Below, in pieces: positions 18,919-28,803 of a stretch of DNA of 58,087 bases; within the stretch, counting starts at the first letter, position 1; every line of letters begins with the position of its first letter. A program made the position numbers and the translations under genes. Source of the DNA: Bacillus sp. V59.32b. Its GTDB lineage: Bacteria; Bacillota; Bacilli; Bacillales; DSM-1321. Location of the stretch: assembly GCF_003429085.1 (NCBI RefSeq), contig NZ_QVTC01000055.1, forward strand, positions 1 to 58,087, read 5' to 3'. The notes under the pieces are model-generated. The model searched no databases. It saw nothing but the letters and a program-made list of their open reading frames with translations, and was not told the origin of the DNA.

Positions 18919-18956
18919 AAAAAACAGCAGAGCAGAGCGCGTCGTCTCTGCTCTTT
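18919..18956 (-). terminator. Terminator downstream of spoVID
   Basis: AGAGCAGAG pairs with CTCTGCTCT around a GC-rich loop, with TTTTTT after it on the minus strand, directly behind the spoVID stop. ysxE may need its own promoter or read-through. Confidence 0.8.
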
Positions 18957-18959
18957 GGC

Positions 18960-20261
18960 CTACACTTTAGCTTTCGCTGTCTTTGGGATATAAAGCACTT
19001 GGCCTTCATAAACATCATGACCTGGATCAAGAGAATTCCTGCTTTGAATCGATTGGACGCTGATATCATAACGATCCGCCAAGGTGGAAAGTGTATCTCC
19101 TTGCTGGACAATGCACACTTTTACCTTTGTTAATTCCTCTTCCTGCTTGCGGCCAAAGAAATCCATAAGTGAAACCTGTTCAGCATCCTTTTCATGCTTT
19201 CTTTCCTTTTCCTCATTTTCGGAAGCAGCAGATTTATCTTTTTTTCTTGCAAGATTTAAAATGGGTGCATAATCATTGTGTTCTTGCACTTCAGCGTTCT
19301 GTTCCTGTTCTATATGAGAATAACGTTCCTGTTCTGCCTCGACATCTTCTTCGCTTTCTTGTTCGATATCGGTCATAGGATGCAGAGTTTCGGGTTCTCT
19401 ATTCTCTTTTTCACTTTCTTCCTGCAGTGGTTCTACCGGAATTTCAAATATAGGAACGCTTTGTGCAACTGGTTCTATATCTTCCACTCTTTCATCTTCC
19501 GGGAGTTTCTTTGCTTCTGCAAAAAACGGTGCATACAGATCCTCATCATTGGTTTCTCTAACTGGTTGCTCAGCTGGATAATCTTCTTCTTCCTCCATAC
19601 TTGAGTCTCTGACCTGCTCTTCAAATGCTTCTTCATTGATATAGGGAATCGGGCCGCTATCCTCTTTTTCGTGGACGATACGGGGGGACCCCATGTGTTC
19701 ATCCTCATTTTCCTGAGGGACCGGATATACTCTAAAGTGCACTTCTTCAGGTTTTTCTTCTGATATTTCATATTCATGTTCCCGGGCAATCTCTTCCTCT
19801 TTTTCTGTTATATCCGTTTGCTGCTCCTTGTAGATGCCGGTGATTAGCAAATCAGCCTGAAGCTTCAGGCAATTTTTTTCCGGCAATGTATAATCGAAGG
19901 TTTGGATCTCTACATCGACATCATCAATCGAATGGATTCTATTATAGGGAATGGTGATATCCACCGGAAAGCAGTGGGTAAAAACATTAACGTCATTTTC
20001 CCCTCTGTTTACTTCCTGGATTGTCTTTGGATGATAGTTTTGGATGTAATTTTTAGGCTCTGATTCTCCAGAGCGCTGTTCCTCTTTGTATTCCCCGCTT
20101 AAATCAAGTGTCCCTTTAATCACGACATATTGATCTCTTTCCTGGATTGTAATGTTTGGGTCCAGCGAAATCGAATAAAGCTCAGCAACTTCCTGTCCCT
20201 TCTGAAACCAAACGGCTTCTTCTAATGAAAATCGTAAATACGATTGATTTTCTTTCGACAA
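18960..20261 (-). CDS. spoVID: Stage VI sporulation protein D (coat morphogenesis)
   Basis: SpoVID drives encasement of the forespore by coat proteins. The conserved N-terminal domain (about residues 1-200; YLRFSLEEAVWFQKGQEVAELYSISLDPNI near 7-36) is followed by a long acidic, Glu-rich, low-complexity middle. A C-terminal LysM domain (about 383-430; VQQGDTLSTLADRYDISVQSIQ) can bind lipid II or peptidoglycan. At about 433 aa it is shorter than B. subtilis SpoVID, the difference being in the variable middle. I prefer the TTG at 20261, eight bases after GGAGG; the TTG at 20267 is too near the site. Confidence 0.93.
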   Translation of the reverse strand: MSKENQSYLRFSLEEAVWFQKGQEVAELYSISLDPNITIQERDQYVVIKGTLDLSGEYKEEQRSGESEPKNYIQNYHPKTIQEVNRGENDVNVFTHCFPVDITIPYNRIHSIDDVDVEIQTFDYTLPEKNCLKLQADLLITGIYKEQQTDITEKEEEIAREHEYEISEEKPEEVHFRVYPVPQENEDEHMGSPRIVHEKEDSGPIPYINEEAFEEQVRDSSMEEEEDYPAEQPVRETNDEDLYAPFFAEAKKLPEDERVEDIEPVAQSVPIFEIPVEPLQEESEKENREPETLHPMTDIEQESEEDVEAEQERYSHIEQEQNAEVQEHNDYAPILNLARKKDKSAASENEEKERKHEKDAEQVSLMDFFGRKQEEELTKVKVCIVQQGDTLSTLADRYDISVQSIQSRNSLDPGHDVYEGQVLYIPKTAKAKV

Positions 20262-20387
20262 AAACAACTCCTCCTCTCATCCTTAGAGAAACAATGACTA
20301 TGCCATTAACAATCTATGAAGCAATAAATTTATTTATGACATCTATGAGAATAAGGATAAGCAGAGGAGCGAATCGACATCTTGAGT

Positions 20388-20490
20388 TTCGCTTAAATGG
20401 CTGGGTGGTTTGCTTAAATCGCCCCCGTTTCCGCTTAAATGGTGGTGATTTTCGCTAAAATCACCAATATTTCCACTAAAATCAATAGTT
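20388..20490. repeat. Tandem repeat array C (exact 21-bp period)
   Basis: GCTTAAAT-type cores (later GCTAAAAT and ACTAAAAT) occur at 20391, 20412, 20433, 20454 and 20475, each 21 bp apart. The unit is about TTTCCGCTTAAATGGTGGTGA and degenerates toward hemL. The array fills the gap between the 5' end of spoVID and the 3' end of hemL. No gene is seen in 20262-20558. Confidence 0.88.
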
Positions 20491-20505
20491 ATGCCGACTC
20501 TATAT

Positions 20506-20551
20506 AAAAGGCCCTTCCTTTATCACCGACTCGATAAAAGAAAGACCCTTA
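20506..20551 (-). terminator. Terminator downstream of hemL
   Basis: AAGGGTCTTTCTTTTATC pairs imperfectly with GATAAAGGAAGGGCCTT, and TTTT follows on the minus strand. It lies just after the hemL stop and would end the hemAXCDBL transcript. Confidence 0.7.
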
Positions 20552-20558
20552 CATTCCG

Positions 20559-21848
20559 TTATTTTTTCAGCTTAGAGAATGCCTTTTCAGCAGCAGTAAT
20601 TGTTTTTTCAATATCCTCATCCGAATGTGCGGTGGACAGAAATAGCCCCTCGAATTGAGACGGAGGCAAATACACTCCTTGTTCCGCCATTTCACGATAA
20701 TAGGTGCCGAAGAAGTTCAGATCCGAAGTTTTTGCCATTTCGTAATTGATGACATTTTCATTCGTAAAGAACAAACCAATCATCGAACCGGCACGGTTAA
20801 ACGTGTGCGGGATATCATATTTCTTCGCCGCGGCACCAATGCCTTCTTCAAGCATATCGCCTTTTCGCTTGAATTCCTCATACACTTCCGGTGTTAATTG
20901 ACTAAGCGTTTCATATCCGGCAGTCATCGCCAACGGATTTCCCGATAAGGTTCCCGCTTGGTAAATCGAACCGCTTGGAGCGATTTGTTCCATGATTTCT
21001 TTCTTACCGCCGAAAGCCCCTACCGGGAGACCACCGCCGATTACTTTGCCAAGACAAGTAATATCGGGATCGACGCCAAAGTAGCCTTGCGCGCAGTTAT
21101 AGCCGACACGGAAACCAGTCATGACCTCATCAAATATGAGCAGCGAGCCATTATTTTTCGTGATTTCACGGAGTCCTTCCAGGAATCCCGGCTGTGGCGG
21201 TACAACGCCCATGTTGCCTGCAACTGGTTCAACAATAATACCGGCGATGTCATCACCGTATTGTTCGAAAGCAACTCTCACGCTTTCCAGGTCATTGTAA
21301 GGAACAGTAATCGTGTTCTTCGCTGTCCCCTCAGGCACCCCAGGGCTGTCCGGCAAACCGAGTGTAGCGACACCGGAACCAGCTTTGATCAGAAGCGAAT
21401 CGCCATGGCCATGATAGCAGCCTTCAAATTTAAGGATCTTATTGCGTCCTGTGTAGCCGCGGGCCAAACGAAGGGCGCTCATTGTCGCCTCCGTGCCTGA
21501 GGATACCATCCGAATCATTTCAACGGAAGGCACTCTGTCGATGACCAGCTGTGCCAATTTATTTTCAATCAAAGTGGAAGCCCCAAAGCTTGTCCCCGTT
21601 TCAGCCACCTTTTTCAACGCTTCTACGACTCTGTCATTTGTATGCCCTAAAATCAACGGGCCCCAAGACAGGACATAATCGATATATTCATTTCCGTCAA
21701 TGTCATATATTTTCGATCCCTTGCCCCGTTCCATAAAAATCGGGTCCATATCGACTGATTTAAACGCGCGTACCGGACTGTTTACACCCCCGGGCATCAA
21801 GTTCACAGCTTCTGCAAAAGCCTGCTTCGATTTTTCGTAAGAACGCAT
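20559..21848 (-). CDS. hemL: Glutamate-1-semialdehyde 2,1-aminomutase
   Basis: HemL converts glutamate-1-semialdehyde to 5-aminolevulinate, the second step of the C5 route to haem. It is a PLP enzyme of aminotransferase class [15 protein letters not shown] near 144-155, [17 protein letters not shown] (Asp contacts PLP) near 238-254, and the PLP lysine in [16 protein letters not shown] near 265-280. The 429-aa length is usual. It is the last gene of the haem series and is separated from hemB by a double-hairpin element. Confidence 0.97.
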   Translation of the reverse strand: MRSYEKSKQAFAEAVNLMPGGVNSPVRAFKSVDMDPIFMERGKGSKIYDIDGNEYIDYVLSWGPLILGHTNDRVVEALKKVAETGTSFGASTLIENKLAQLVIDRVPSVEMIRMVSSGTEATMSALRLARGYTGRNKILKFEGCYHGHGDSLLIKAGSGVATLGLPDSPGVPEGTAKNTITVPYNDLESVRVAFEQYGDDIAGIIVEPVAGNMGVVPPQPGFLEGLREITKNNGSLLIFDEVMTGFRVGYNCAQGYFGVDPDITCLGKVIGGGLPVGAFGGKKEIMEQIAPSGSIYQAGTLSGNPLAMTAGYETLSQLTPEVYEEFKRKGDMLEEGIGAAAKKYDIPHTFNRAGSMIGLFFTNENVINYEMAKTSDLNFFGTYYREMAEQGVYLPPSQFEGLFLSTAHSDEDIEKTITAAEKAFSKLKK

Positions 21849-21892
21849 ACATTCATCTCCTCGACTATTTCTCTTCGTTTATCCCGCTTTAA

Positions 21893-22030
21893 CGGGCAGT
21901 AAGACCCCCACTTCAAGACTTGGATGAAAAACAAGGATAAGTGGGGGAATAACTGCCCGTAAAAGTCCGATTGGTTCAACTAACCATCGGTGGGGATGGG
22001 GGATAAACAAAACCCCCACCGATGGTTAGT
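21893..22030. repeat. Double-hairpin structured element between hemB and hemL
   Basis: Two large inverted repeats stand side by side. The first pairs CGGGCAGT...CCCCCACTT with AAGTGGGGG...ACTGCCCG (21893-21959). The second pairs CTAACCATCGGTGGGG with CCCCACCGATGGTTAG (21979-22030, ending near the hemB stop). The stems are long and nearly perfect and have no T-run, so they do not look like ordinary terminators. It may be a mobile repeat or a structured RNA; it would sit within the hem transcript. Confidence 0.7.
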
Positions 22031-22031
22031 T

Positions 22032-23012
22032 TCACTTTATCCAACGAGCAACATCTTTAGCGAAATACGTAATGATCAAATCGGCCCCTGCTCGTTTCAT
22101 GCCTGTTAACATTTCCGTGACGATTGCCTTTTCATCAATCCAGCCATTCAAGGCCGCGCCTTTCACCATCGAATACTCTCCGCTCACATTATAGGCAACA
22201 ACCGGAAGGGTAAAATTATTTTTCACGTCCCGGATGATATCCATGTATGATAGAGCCGGTTTGACAATCAGAAAATCGGCGCCTTCCATGACATCGGACT
22301 CCGCTTCCCGGAACGCTTCCATTCGGTTGGCCGGATCCATTTGATAGGTTTTACGATCGCCAAACTGTGGAGCACCGTTTGCTGCTTCACGGAATGGACC
22401 ATAATAGGCAGATGAATATTTCACGGCATAAGACATGATCGGAATATCGATATAGCCCGCTTCATCCAATCCGGCACGAATCGCTGCTACAAACCCGTCC
22501 ATCATGTTGGAAGGAGCGATGATGTCCGCACCCGCTTCCGCCTGGCTGATTGCCGTTTTCGCGAGCATATCAAGCGAGGCATCATTTAAGATTTTCCCGT
22601 CTTCGACGATGCCGCAATGCCCATGGCTTGTGTATTCGCATAAGCAAGTATCAGCAATAACCATGACATCAGGGAATTCTTTCTTAATGAGACGGGTCGC
22701 CTGCTGAACGAGTCCGTTATGGTCGAACGCACCTGTTCCCTGTTCATCCTTATCGTGTTCATGGGGCACACCGAACAGAATGACAGATTTAATCCCAAGG
22801 CCTGTCACTTCCTCCATTTCAGACTTCAAATTATCCATGGATAGTTGAAAAACACCAGGCATCGAGGAGATTTCATTTCTCACTTGCTCCCCGTCAATGA
22901 CAAAAAGCGGATAAATCAAATCTTCTTTATGGAGATAGGTTTCACGTACCAATGCTCTCATGCTTTCGCTTGAACGCAAGCGGCGATGGCGGTTAAATCG
23001 AAGGTTACTCAT
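22032..23012 (-). CDS. hemB: Delta-aminolevulinic acid dehydratase (porphobilinogen synthase)
   Basis: HemB condenses two 5-aminolevulinate molecules to porphobilinogen. The cysteine-rich zinc site [17 protein letters not shown] is near 117-133. The Schiff-base lysines lie in [16 protein letters not shown] (about 195-210) and [11 protein letters not shown] (about 247-257). I start at the ATG at 23012 ([13 protein letters not shown], 326 aa), with GGAGG six bases upstream; it overlaps the hemD 3' end by 8 nt. It belongs to the hemAXCDBL operon. Confidence 0.97.
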   Translation of the reverse strand: MSNLRFNRHRRLRSSESMRALVRETYLHKEDLIYPLFVIDGEQVRNEISSMPGVFQLSMDNLKSEMEEVTGLGIKSVILFGVPHEHDKDEQGTGAFDHNGLVQQATRLIKKEFPDVMVIADTCLCEYTSHGHCGIVEDGKILNDASLDMLAKTAISQAEAGADIIAPSNMMDGFVAAIRAGLDEAGYIDIPIMSYAVKYSSAYYGPFREAANGAPQFGDRKTYQMDPANRMEAFREAESDVMEGADFLIVKPALSYMDIIRDVKNNFTLPVVAYNVSGEYSMVKGAALNGWIDEKAIVTEMLTGMKRAGADLIITYFAKDVARWIK

Positions 23013-23802
23013 TTTTTTCCTCCTTATCATTCTTATCTTGCAAATATTGTATCAACGATTCTATCATTGCGTTACCAGTATATTCATTTTCAGGACACGC
23101 ATCGACAACCAGGCCACGGTTTTCTGCGGTTTTTTTGGCTACCGGTCCGATGCAAGCAATTATAAGCTTCTCAATTTCCTTCTGCATTCCATGCTTTTTC
23201 ACGGCTTCGATAAAATGATGTACCGTCGAAGAACTCGTAAACGTAACAATATCCATTGTTCCAGTCTGAAGCAATTCAATCAATAAACGCTCACTTGCTG
23301 CCGGAAATATGGTTTCATAGACGATGATTTCTTCACAAACCGCCCCGAAACGGCTGATCTCATCGCAAATAACGGAACGGGCAAGGTTTCCCTTTGCGAT
23401 CAGTACCTTATCATTTTGATCTAAATGCTCTAGGAATTGCGCGGCAAACACCTCAGCCACATATTCGTCAGGCATAAAATCAGGAAGAAATCCGAATCTC
23501 TCAAGCGCTTCTTTGGTTTTATTCCCTATAACTGCCATTTTAGGCATACAAGCCGGTTTTGTCATTTGTTCCAACAAGCGAAAGAAAAACTCCACACCGT
23601 TCTGGCTTGTAAAAACGAGCCAATCATAGTCATCCAGACGAGTTAAATGTTCTATCTCCCCGGACACCGGAACAAAGTCAATAAGAGGAATCGCATGCGG
23701 GATCCCTCCGTTTGCAGCGACTTTTTCAAGCAGGTCTGCCGCCTGCTCTTTCCCTCTGGTAACCAGGACATTATATCCTTTTAGGGGCTTGCCTTTAAGC
23801 AT
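23005..23802 (-). CDS. hemD: Uroporphyrinogen-III synthase
   Basis: HemD closes and inverts ring D of hydroxymethylbilane to give uroporphyrinogen III. The family is poorly conserved; visible landmarks are [12 protein letters not shown] near 13-24, [16 protein letters not shown] near 58-73, and [17 protein letters not shown] near 186-202. At 265 aa the length is normal. Its ATG overlaps the hemC stop by one base (TAATG), and hemB overlaps its end, so the three are coupled. Confidence 0.94.
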   Translation of the reverse strand: MLKGKPLKGYNVLVTRGKEQAADLLEKVAANGGIPHAIPLIDFVPVSGEIEHLTRLDDYDWLVFTSQNGVEFFFRLLEQMTKPACMPKMAVIGNKTKEALERFGFLPDFMPDEYVAEVFAAQFLEHLDQNDKVLIAKGNLARSVICDEISRFGAVCEEIIVYETIFPAASERLLIELLQTGTMDIVTFTSSSTVHHFIEAVKKHGMQKEIEKLIIACIGPVAKKTAENRGLVVDACPENEYTGNAMIESLIQYLQDKNDKEEKNE

Positions 23803-24734
23803 TACTGATCTAACTCCTGTTTAACTCGATCAATTAATGCTTTCGCGCCCATTAAGCTTAATCGGCGGGCGGCTTCATTTCCTACTTCAATCGGATCATT
23901 TCCTTCCACGACTTCTTTGTAAATCGTTTTCCCGTCCGGGGAGGCTACTAGTGCGGCTAAAGAAACCGTACCGTCTTCGTTGACCGTTCCGAATCCCGCA
24001 ATCGGTACCTGGCAACCGCCTTCCATTTTATCAAGAAACGCTCTTTCCGCCTCGACAGCTAATCTCGTTTCTTCGCAGGTCAGCTTTTTTAGCTCTGCAA
24101 GGAGTTCATGATCATCCTCGCGGCACTCGATGGAGAGGGCTCCCTGTCCAACTGCAGGCAAAGAAAGGTCGGCTTCCAGAAACTGTGTCACGACTTCTTG
24201 TTTCCAGCCGAGACGGGACAGGCCTGCCGCCGCTAAAATGATGGCATCATAGTCTTCGTTCGCCAGCTTTTCCAGACGGGTATCGACATTGCCGCGAATC
24301 CACTTAATCTCAATGTCCGGCCGCCTGTGAAGCAGCTGGGCACTGCGGCGCAGGCTGCTCGTCCCGATGACAGCCCCTTCTTTTAGTTCTTCAAAAGGAA
24401 TATGATTCTTTGAAATTAAGGCATCCCGATAATCTTCCCTCGGAGGAATACTGCCTATCGTCAATCCGCTAGGGAGCACGGCGGGCATATCCTTCATGCT
24501 GTGTACCGCCATATCGATTTCTTTGTTCAGCATTGCCTGTTCGATTTCTTTTACAAAAAGGCCCTTGCCGCCTACTTTGGAAAGCGTCACATCCTGGATT
24601 TGGTCCCCTTTTGTCACAATCTCCTTCACCTCGAATTCAAAAGGAACACCAAGCTGCTTCAATTGATCGATGACCCATTTCGTCTGGGTGATTGCTAATT
24701 TGCTCCGTCTGGAACCGACAATAATTTTTCTCAT
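23802..24734 (-). CDS. hemC: Hydroxymethylbilane synthase (porphobilinogen deaminase)
   Basis: HemC polymerises four porphobilinogen units on a dipyrromethane cofactor. The N-terminal [16 protein letters not shown] and [17 protein letters not shown] (about 80-96) line the active site. The cofactor cysteine is in [13 protein letters not shown] (about 240-252). The 310-aa length is normal. It lies between hemX and hemD with short spacings. Confidence 0.97.
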   Translation of the reverse strand: MRKIIVGSRRSKLAITQTKWVIDQLKQLGVPFEFEVKEIVTKGDQIQDVTLSKVGGKGLFVKEIEQAMLNKEIDMAVHSMKDMPAVLPSGLTIGSIPPREDYRDALISKNHIPFEELKEGAVIGTSSLRRSAQLLHRRPDIEIKWIRGNVDTRLEKLANEDYDAIILAAAGLSRLGWKQEVVTQFLEADLSLPAVGQGALSIECREDDHELLAELKKLTCEETRLAVEAERAFLDKMEGGCQVPIAGFGTVNEDGTVSLAALVASPDGKTIYKEVVEGNDPIEVGNEAARRLSLMGAKALIDRVKQELDQ

Positions 24735-24743
24735 GATTTCCTC

Positions 24744-25577
24744 CTATGTATTCCAAAAGTGGAAGGTTGAAAGACTCCCAAACAGGGAGAAGTTGATGAT
24801 TACAATTAAAAAAGAACCAATATTCCAATAAGCCAATGTCTTCCCATACATTTGTTTCCGAACTTTCACATATAAATACACGCTATAAGCGGCCAGAACA
24901 ACGAACGAACCGATAATCTTCGGATCATACCAAAAGATATCGGGAACTTTTATATACGCCCATTGCAAACCCAATATTAGCGCAATACCAAGCATCGGCA
25001 CCCCTATGACCGCAAGGATATACGACGCTTGCTCGAGCTTTGCCAGATCCCCCAGCCGTAAAAGCCGTTTACCCCATTTCTTTCTTTTAAGCAGATCGTA
25101 CTGGATCAGATAGAGCAGCGAAAACACAAATGAAAGCGAAAACGCCCCGTACGAAAAGATCGCCATTGTAATATGAATAAGCAGAAGCTCCGATACGAGC
25201 CTTTCCGCCAGCACAGCTGATTCAATCTGGACCGGCGCAAACGTATGAATCGCCATAACGATAAAGCCAAGAACATTGGTAAAAAAGACGATAAAATCCA
25301 CCCGCAGCAGCCTGTTAATGACCAATGACAGGGTGATGAGAATCCAGGCATAAAAATAAAGCCCTTCAAATATGGTCAGAACCGGAAACCGGCCCGTTTC
25401 AAACATATAGAGAAATAAAAAAATTGTTTGAAAAACCCAAACAATCGCAAGCAACCAGAAGGCGATACGATTTGCCTTCTGGTTATTATGAAGAAAATCA
25501 GTAAAGTATAAGAGCACACTGAATGCATACAAAATAACGGTAGCTTCATGTAATCTTGTCATCAATAATTCCAGCAT
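24744..25577 (-). CDS. hemX: Membrane protein HemX (cytochrome c assembly fold)
   Basis: HemX is an integral membrane protein of the CcsA/CcmC-like family that in B. subtilis lowers the level of HemA. The 277-aa sequence has about eight transmembrane helices. HemX-type landmarks include LLYFTDFLHNNQKANRIAF near residues 22-40 and LAVIGVPMLGIALILGLQWAYI in the second half. It begins 9 bp after the hemA stop, in line with post-transcriptional feedback on its neighbour. Confidence 0.93.
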   Translation of the reverse strand: MLELLMTRLHEATVILYAFSVLLYFTDFLHNNQKANRIAFWLLAIVWVFQTIFLFLYMFETGRFPVLTIFEGLYFYAWILITLSLVINRLLRVDFIVFFTNVLGFIVMAIHTFAPVQIESAVLAERLVSELLLIHITMAIFSYGAFSLSFVFSLLYLIQYDLLKRKKWGKRLLRLGDLAKLEQASYILAVIGVPMLGIALILGLQWAYIKVPDIFWYDPKIIGSFVVLAAYSVYLYVKVRKQMYGKTLAYWNIGSFLIVIINFSLFGSLSTFHFWNT

Positions 25578-25585
25578 ATAAACCC

Positions 25586-26932
25586 CTATGCCTTGGCGGG
25601 AAATGAACTGAGTTTTGCAGCACTAGGAACGGACTCTTTTTGAGGAGTCCCGGCTTCGGCCTCAGCGATTTCCTCTAAATCAAAGATTTTTACAAATCGG
25701 TTCAATGCATCATTAGCGTTCTGTTCGCCCGCCAATTCCTTTGCATAAAGGATTGGGTCCTTAAGCATTTGGTTAATGATGCTCTTTGTATGCTTGTTCA
25801 GGACTTTTTTATCGCGCTCGCTTAAATGCGGAAGCTTTCTTTCAATGCTGTTCATCGTCTCAGTTTGAATGGCAAGCGCTTTTTCACGAAGCGCCGAAAT
25901 GACAGGCACAACGCCTAGAAGGCTTAACCATTGATTGAACTCTACGATTTCCGCTTCGATCATCAGCAGGATCTTTTGAGCCGCTTTTTTCCGTTCCTGC
26001 ATATTGGCCTCTACAATACCTTCAAGATCATCGATATCATAAAGAAACACATTTTCATGTTCTGCAAGCTGTGGATCCAGATCGCGTGGCACCGCGATAT
26101 CGACCATGAAAATAGGTCGGCCTTTTCTTAGTTTATTCACAAAGGTCATCATTTCCTGTGTGATCACAAGTTCCTTCGAGCCTGTTGAGGTAATTAAGAT
26201 ATCCGCGTCAACCAGGGCACATTGAAGCTCCTGCAGCTGCTTGGCATGCCCAGAGAAACGTTCGGCAAGGGCGACGGCTTTTTCGTAGGTCCGGTTGATG
26301 ACCGTAATGTTGTCCGCGCCATTACTATGAAGATTCTGAATTGCTAGCTCACCCATTTTTCCGGCACCAAGGATTAAAACATTCTTGCCGATCAGGCTGC
26401 CGAATATCTTCTTAGCAAGTTCCACCGCTGCATAGCTGACAGAAACAGCATTCGTATTGATCTCTGTTTCAGCATGCCCTTTTTTCGCAAGAGTCAAGGC
26501 CTGCTTGAACAGATGGTTGAACACAGTTCCGATCGTTCCTTCTTTTTGAGCAAGCAAATAGCTTGAACGGACTTGTCCAAGAATTTGCGTTTCCCCAAGA
26601 ACCATGGAATCTAAACCACAGCTGACCTGGAATAAGTGCTCAATCGCACCCTCTCCATCGTAAATGAAGAGATATGGCGAAATTTCCTGCTGATCGATGT
26701 TAAACCATTCTGCAAGAAATTCTTTAATATAATAACGCGCTGTATGCAGCTGATCCGCTACGGCGTAAATTTCCGTTCTATTGCAAGTGGAAACAATCAC
26801 GTTCTCCAAAATGCTTTTTTTAGTTTTTAGCGCCTTCATTGCCTCTGCAAGTTCGGCTTCATCAAATGAAAGTTTTTCACGAATTTCTACAGGGGCAGTC
26901 TTATAGTTTAGTCCTATTGATACAATATGCAT
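25586..26932 (-). CDS. hemA: Glutamyl-tRNA reductase
   Basis: HemA reduces glutamyl-tRNA to glutamate-1-semialdehyde with NADPH, the first committed step of haem synthesis. The catalytic cysteine is in [12 protein letters not shown] (about 47-58). [17 protein letters not shown] (about 105-121) and the NADPH site [12 protein letters not shown] (about 187-198) are typical, and a C-terminal helical dimerisation domain follows. The 448-aa length is usual. It starts with ATG after GGGGGTG and heads the hem operon. Confidence 0.97.
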   Translation of the reverse strand: MHIVSIGLNYKTAPVEIREKLSFDEAELAEAMKALKTKKSILENVIVSTCNRTEIYAVADQLHTARYYIKEFLAEWFNIDQQEISPYLFIYDGEGAIEHLFQVSCGLDSMVLGETQILGQVRSSYLLAQKEGTIGTVFNHLFKQALTLAKKGHAETEINTNAVSVSYAAVELAKKIFGSLIGKNVLILGAGKMGELAIQNLHSNGADNITVINRTYEKAVALAERFSGHAKQLQELQCALVDADILITSTGSKELVITQEMMTFVNKLRKGRPIFMVDIAVPRDLDPQLAEHENVFLYDIDDLEGIVEANMQERKKAAQKILLMIEAEIVEFNQWLSLLGVVPVISALREKALAIQTETMNSIERKLPHLSERDKKVLNKHTKSIINQMLKDPILYAKELAGEQNANDALNRFVKIFDLEEIAEAEAGTPQKESVPSAAKLSSFPAKA

Positions 26933-26977
26933 TTCTTTTTCGCACCCCCAAGAATGAATGAAATTTAAACCTATACT

Positions 26978-26986
26978 ATTATAACA
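26978..26986 (-). promoter_or_regulatory. Extended -10 promoter of the hem operon
   Basis: On the minus strand TGTTATAAT (an extended -10, TGnTATAAT) lies about 45 bp before the hemA start. No good -35 is present. I looked for a PerR box around it, as B. subtilis hemA is PerR-regulated, but the match is too weak to claim. Confidence 0.55.
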
Positions 26987-27154
26987 TGCACATAGTGTTT
27001 AAACTGAAAAAATTATGAACAGTTCGTGAATGATGTGCTACTATGTATATAAAACAGGGTAACACCTATACATATTTCGACAATGCGATACAAAAGTACC
27101 ATATCAAAAATAATAGATTTCTTCAAGTAATCGAACTGCCTCAGGAGGTAACTT

Positions 27155-27628
27155 ATGAAAGCGAAGCGCATTTTTCCCGGAACCATCTTAATCGGGTTCG
27201 GGCTTTATTTTTTTCTGCAGCAATCCAATATCGAAATGTTCCCTGGATTTTATACATGGCCCACCCTGCTTTGCATCGTCGGCCTCGCTTTTTTGGGCCA
27301 GGCATACGCTGGGAAAGACCATGACGCAATCGTCCCTGGTGTCATTCTGTTTGGATTCGGCTTCCACTTCCATGTCGTGAACAAGCTACAGATCTGGCCG
27401 GATCATATCGGCATTTTTATTTTGATCATTGCCCTCGGCCTGATCCTTCATGCCAGAAAAACAAACGGCGGCATGCTGCAGGGGATTCTTTTATTAGTTA
27501 TTGCCGTTATCATGTTATATTATGACAAACTTATTGGCTGGCTGGGACTTTTGGAAACCGGTTTTAACTTCCTGCCCTATGTACTGATCGCGGCTGGTGC
27601 CTATTTGATTTTCATTAAAAAGAAATAA
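27155..27628 (+). CDS. LiaF-like transmembrane-region protein
   Basis: The 157-aa membrane protein has about six short hydrophobic segments, often starting with Gly-rich turns (FPGTILIGFGLYFF, IVPGVILFGFGFHF, MLQGILLLVIAVIML). This pattern matches the membrane part of LiaI/LiaF-type cell-envelope stress proteins, but the C-terminal soluble domain of LiaF is absent. It has a strong ribosome site (AGGAGG, 7 nt) and is divergent from hemA. Precise role unknown. Confidence 0.7.
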   Translation: MKAKRIFPGTILIGFGLYFFLQQSNIEMFPGFYTWPTLLCIVGLAFLGQAYAGKDHDAIVPGVILFGFGFHFHVVNKLQIWPDHIGIFILIIALGLILHARKTNGGMLQGILLLVIAVIMLYYDKLIGWLGLLETGFNFLPYVLIAAGAYLIFIKKK

Positions 27629-27658
27629 GGACCAGGGGTTATCCTGGTCCTGTTTTTT
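27628..27658. terminator. Terminator between the LiaF-like gene and the sirtuin
   Basis: AGGACCAGG pairs with CCTGGTCCT, and TTTTTT follows on the plus strand. It ends the LiaF-like gene and touches the stop codon of the convergent sirtuin gene. Confidence 0.85.
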
Positions 27659-28392
27659 CATTTAGAGATTGCCTCAAAGATAACCCCCAGCTTTTCCTCA
27701 ATGAATAAATCAAAATATCGATTCATAATTGTCGATTCATTATTTAGCAATACCTTGCGCTGGACTCCTGCCTGTTCGGCAATCGCCGGGAACATATTTA
27801 CCGGCGTAACTGAAAGCGACGTCCCCATTACGAGGAAAAGATCAGCGTCTCGCACGCTTTTTTCCGCCTCATGCCAGCCGTGTATCGCATCCCCGTACAG
27901 CACGATATCAGGATCTAATATTTGCCCGCAATCTGAACAAACCGGCAGATCAGTTTTCATAATATGATTAAAATCAAAATGTTTGCCGCAATCAAGGCAT
28001 GTCGCGTTTGTGACGGTCCCGTGCACCTCAATTACATTCTTGCTTCCGGCTTTCTGGTGCAGTCCGTCTACATTTTGGGTAATAATGGTGCCTCTTTTTC
28101 CGCTTCTTTCAAGCTCGGCAAAAAAAGTATGAGCAAGATTCGGCTCGTACGTATGTAAATGCTCCAACTGAAATGTTTTTTTGTAGTTCTCCCAAAATTC
28201 CTCCGGATTCCGGTTAAAGTAATCGCGGGATAGGTAATATTCAATGGGTTCTTCATCAGTAAAGATTCCATCTTCGGACCTGAAATCCTTTAACCCGCTT
28301 TCGGTGCTGACTCCGGCTCCTGTCAAAATGACAATCCGGTCCGCCTCATCGATCCAGATTTTAAGTTGTACGATTTTTTCTTGGTTATTCAA
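27658..28392 (-). CDS. Sir2-family NAD-dependent protein deacylase
   Basis: Sirtuins remove acyl groups from lysine using NAD. The NAD-binding motif ILTGAGVSTESGLKDFRS lies near residues 22-39. The catalytic region is TQNVDGLHQKAGS followed by IEVHGT, with the general-base His. Two zinc-binding CxxC pairs (CLDCGK and CSDCGQ) and VMGTSLSVTPVN complete the domain. I choose the TTG at 28392 (LNNQEKIVQLKIW, 244 aa), which follows AGGAGG by nine bases; the longer frame from 28488 has no ribosome site. Confidence 0.93.
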   Translation of the reverse strand: MNNQEKIVQLKIWIDEADRIVILTGAGVSTESGLKDFRSEDGIFTDEEPIEYYLSRDYFNRNPEEFWENYKKTFQLEHLHTYEPNLAHTFFAELERSGKRGTIITQNVDGLHQKAGSKNVIEVHGTVTNATCLDCGKHFDFNHIMKTDLPVCSDCGQILDPDIVLYGDAIHGWHEAEKSVRDADLFLVMGTSLSVTPVNMFPAIAEQAGVQRKVLLNNESTIMNRYFDLFIEEKLGVIFEAISK

Positions 28393-28462
28393 AGGGTTTG
28401 CACCTCCTGAAACTATTATAACCCTTTTGCTACATGCATATGATGTTTGCCTATATAACTGA

Positions 28463-28507
28463 TAAAAACACCCATCCAAACTTGTCATTGCTGTTTGGAT
28501 GGGTGTC
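28463..28507 (-). terminator. Terminator at the sirtuin-side edge of the accessory island
   Basis: ACACCCATCCAAAC pairs perfectly with GTTTGGATGGGTGT, and GTTTTTATC follows on the minus strand. It faces transcripts coming leftward out of the island, before the sirtuin gene. The gene it originally served is no longer recognisable next to it. Confidence 0.75.
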
Positions 28508-28540
28508 CAAAAAATATTTCAATAATTTAATACCACTAGT

Positions 28541-28803
28541 GTTGCACTAATATCATTTAAGTATTGAAAACACTCAAAATCTTCAATAATTTCATTTCGT
28601 GCAAAGAAAAAGTCCTTTATAATGGATAAAGTCAGGTGGTAACCCGTCCAAATCCACTAAAAAAGGACCAAACTCATGGACAAGATTACACGAAAAACTT
28701 CATTTGGACAATGGTTTTCACCAATAAATCTTCCATTATTTGAAGAACAGGTAAAAATGATGAAATTAGATTACTATACGAAGAAATTAACGACAGAGTC
28801 ATT
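28541..28803 (+). mobile_element. Truncated IS4-type insertion sequence (5' end only)
   Basis: An ATG at 28676 begins MDKITRKTSFGQWFSPINL, continuing to about LDYYTKKLTTESF, which is the N-terminus of a common Bacillus IS4-family transposase (usually about 370-400 aa). The frame is cut off near 28803, where a decayed Rhs fragment on the other strand starts. The upstream stretch with TATAAT at 28616 and the leader before the ATG look like the left end of the element. No right end is seen, so it is not mobile by itself. Confidence 0.7.

Noticed and set aside
26970-26990. PerR box at the hemA promoter
   Set aside because: TTATAATAGTATAGG matches the consensus in the first half only.
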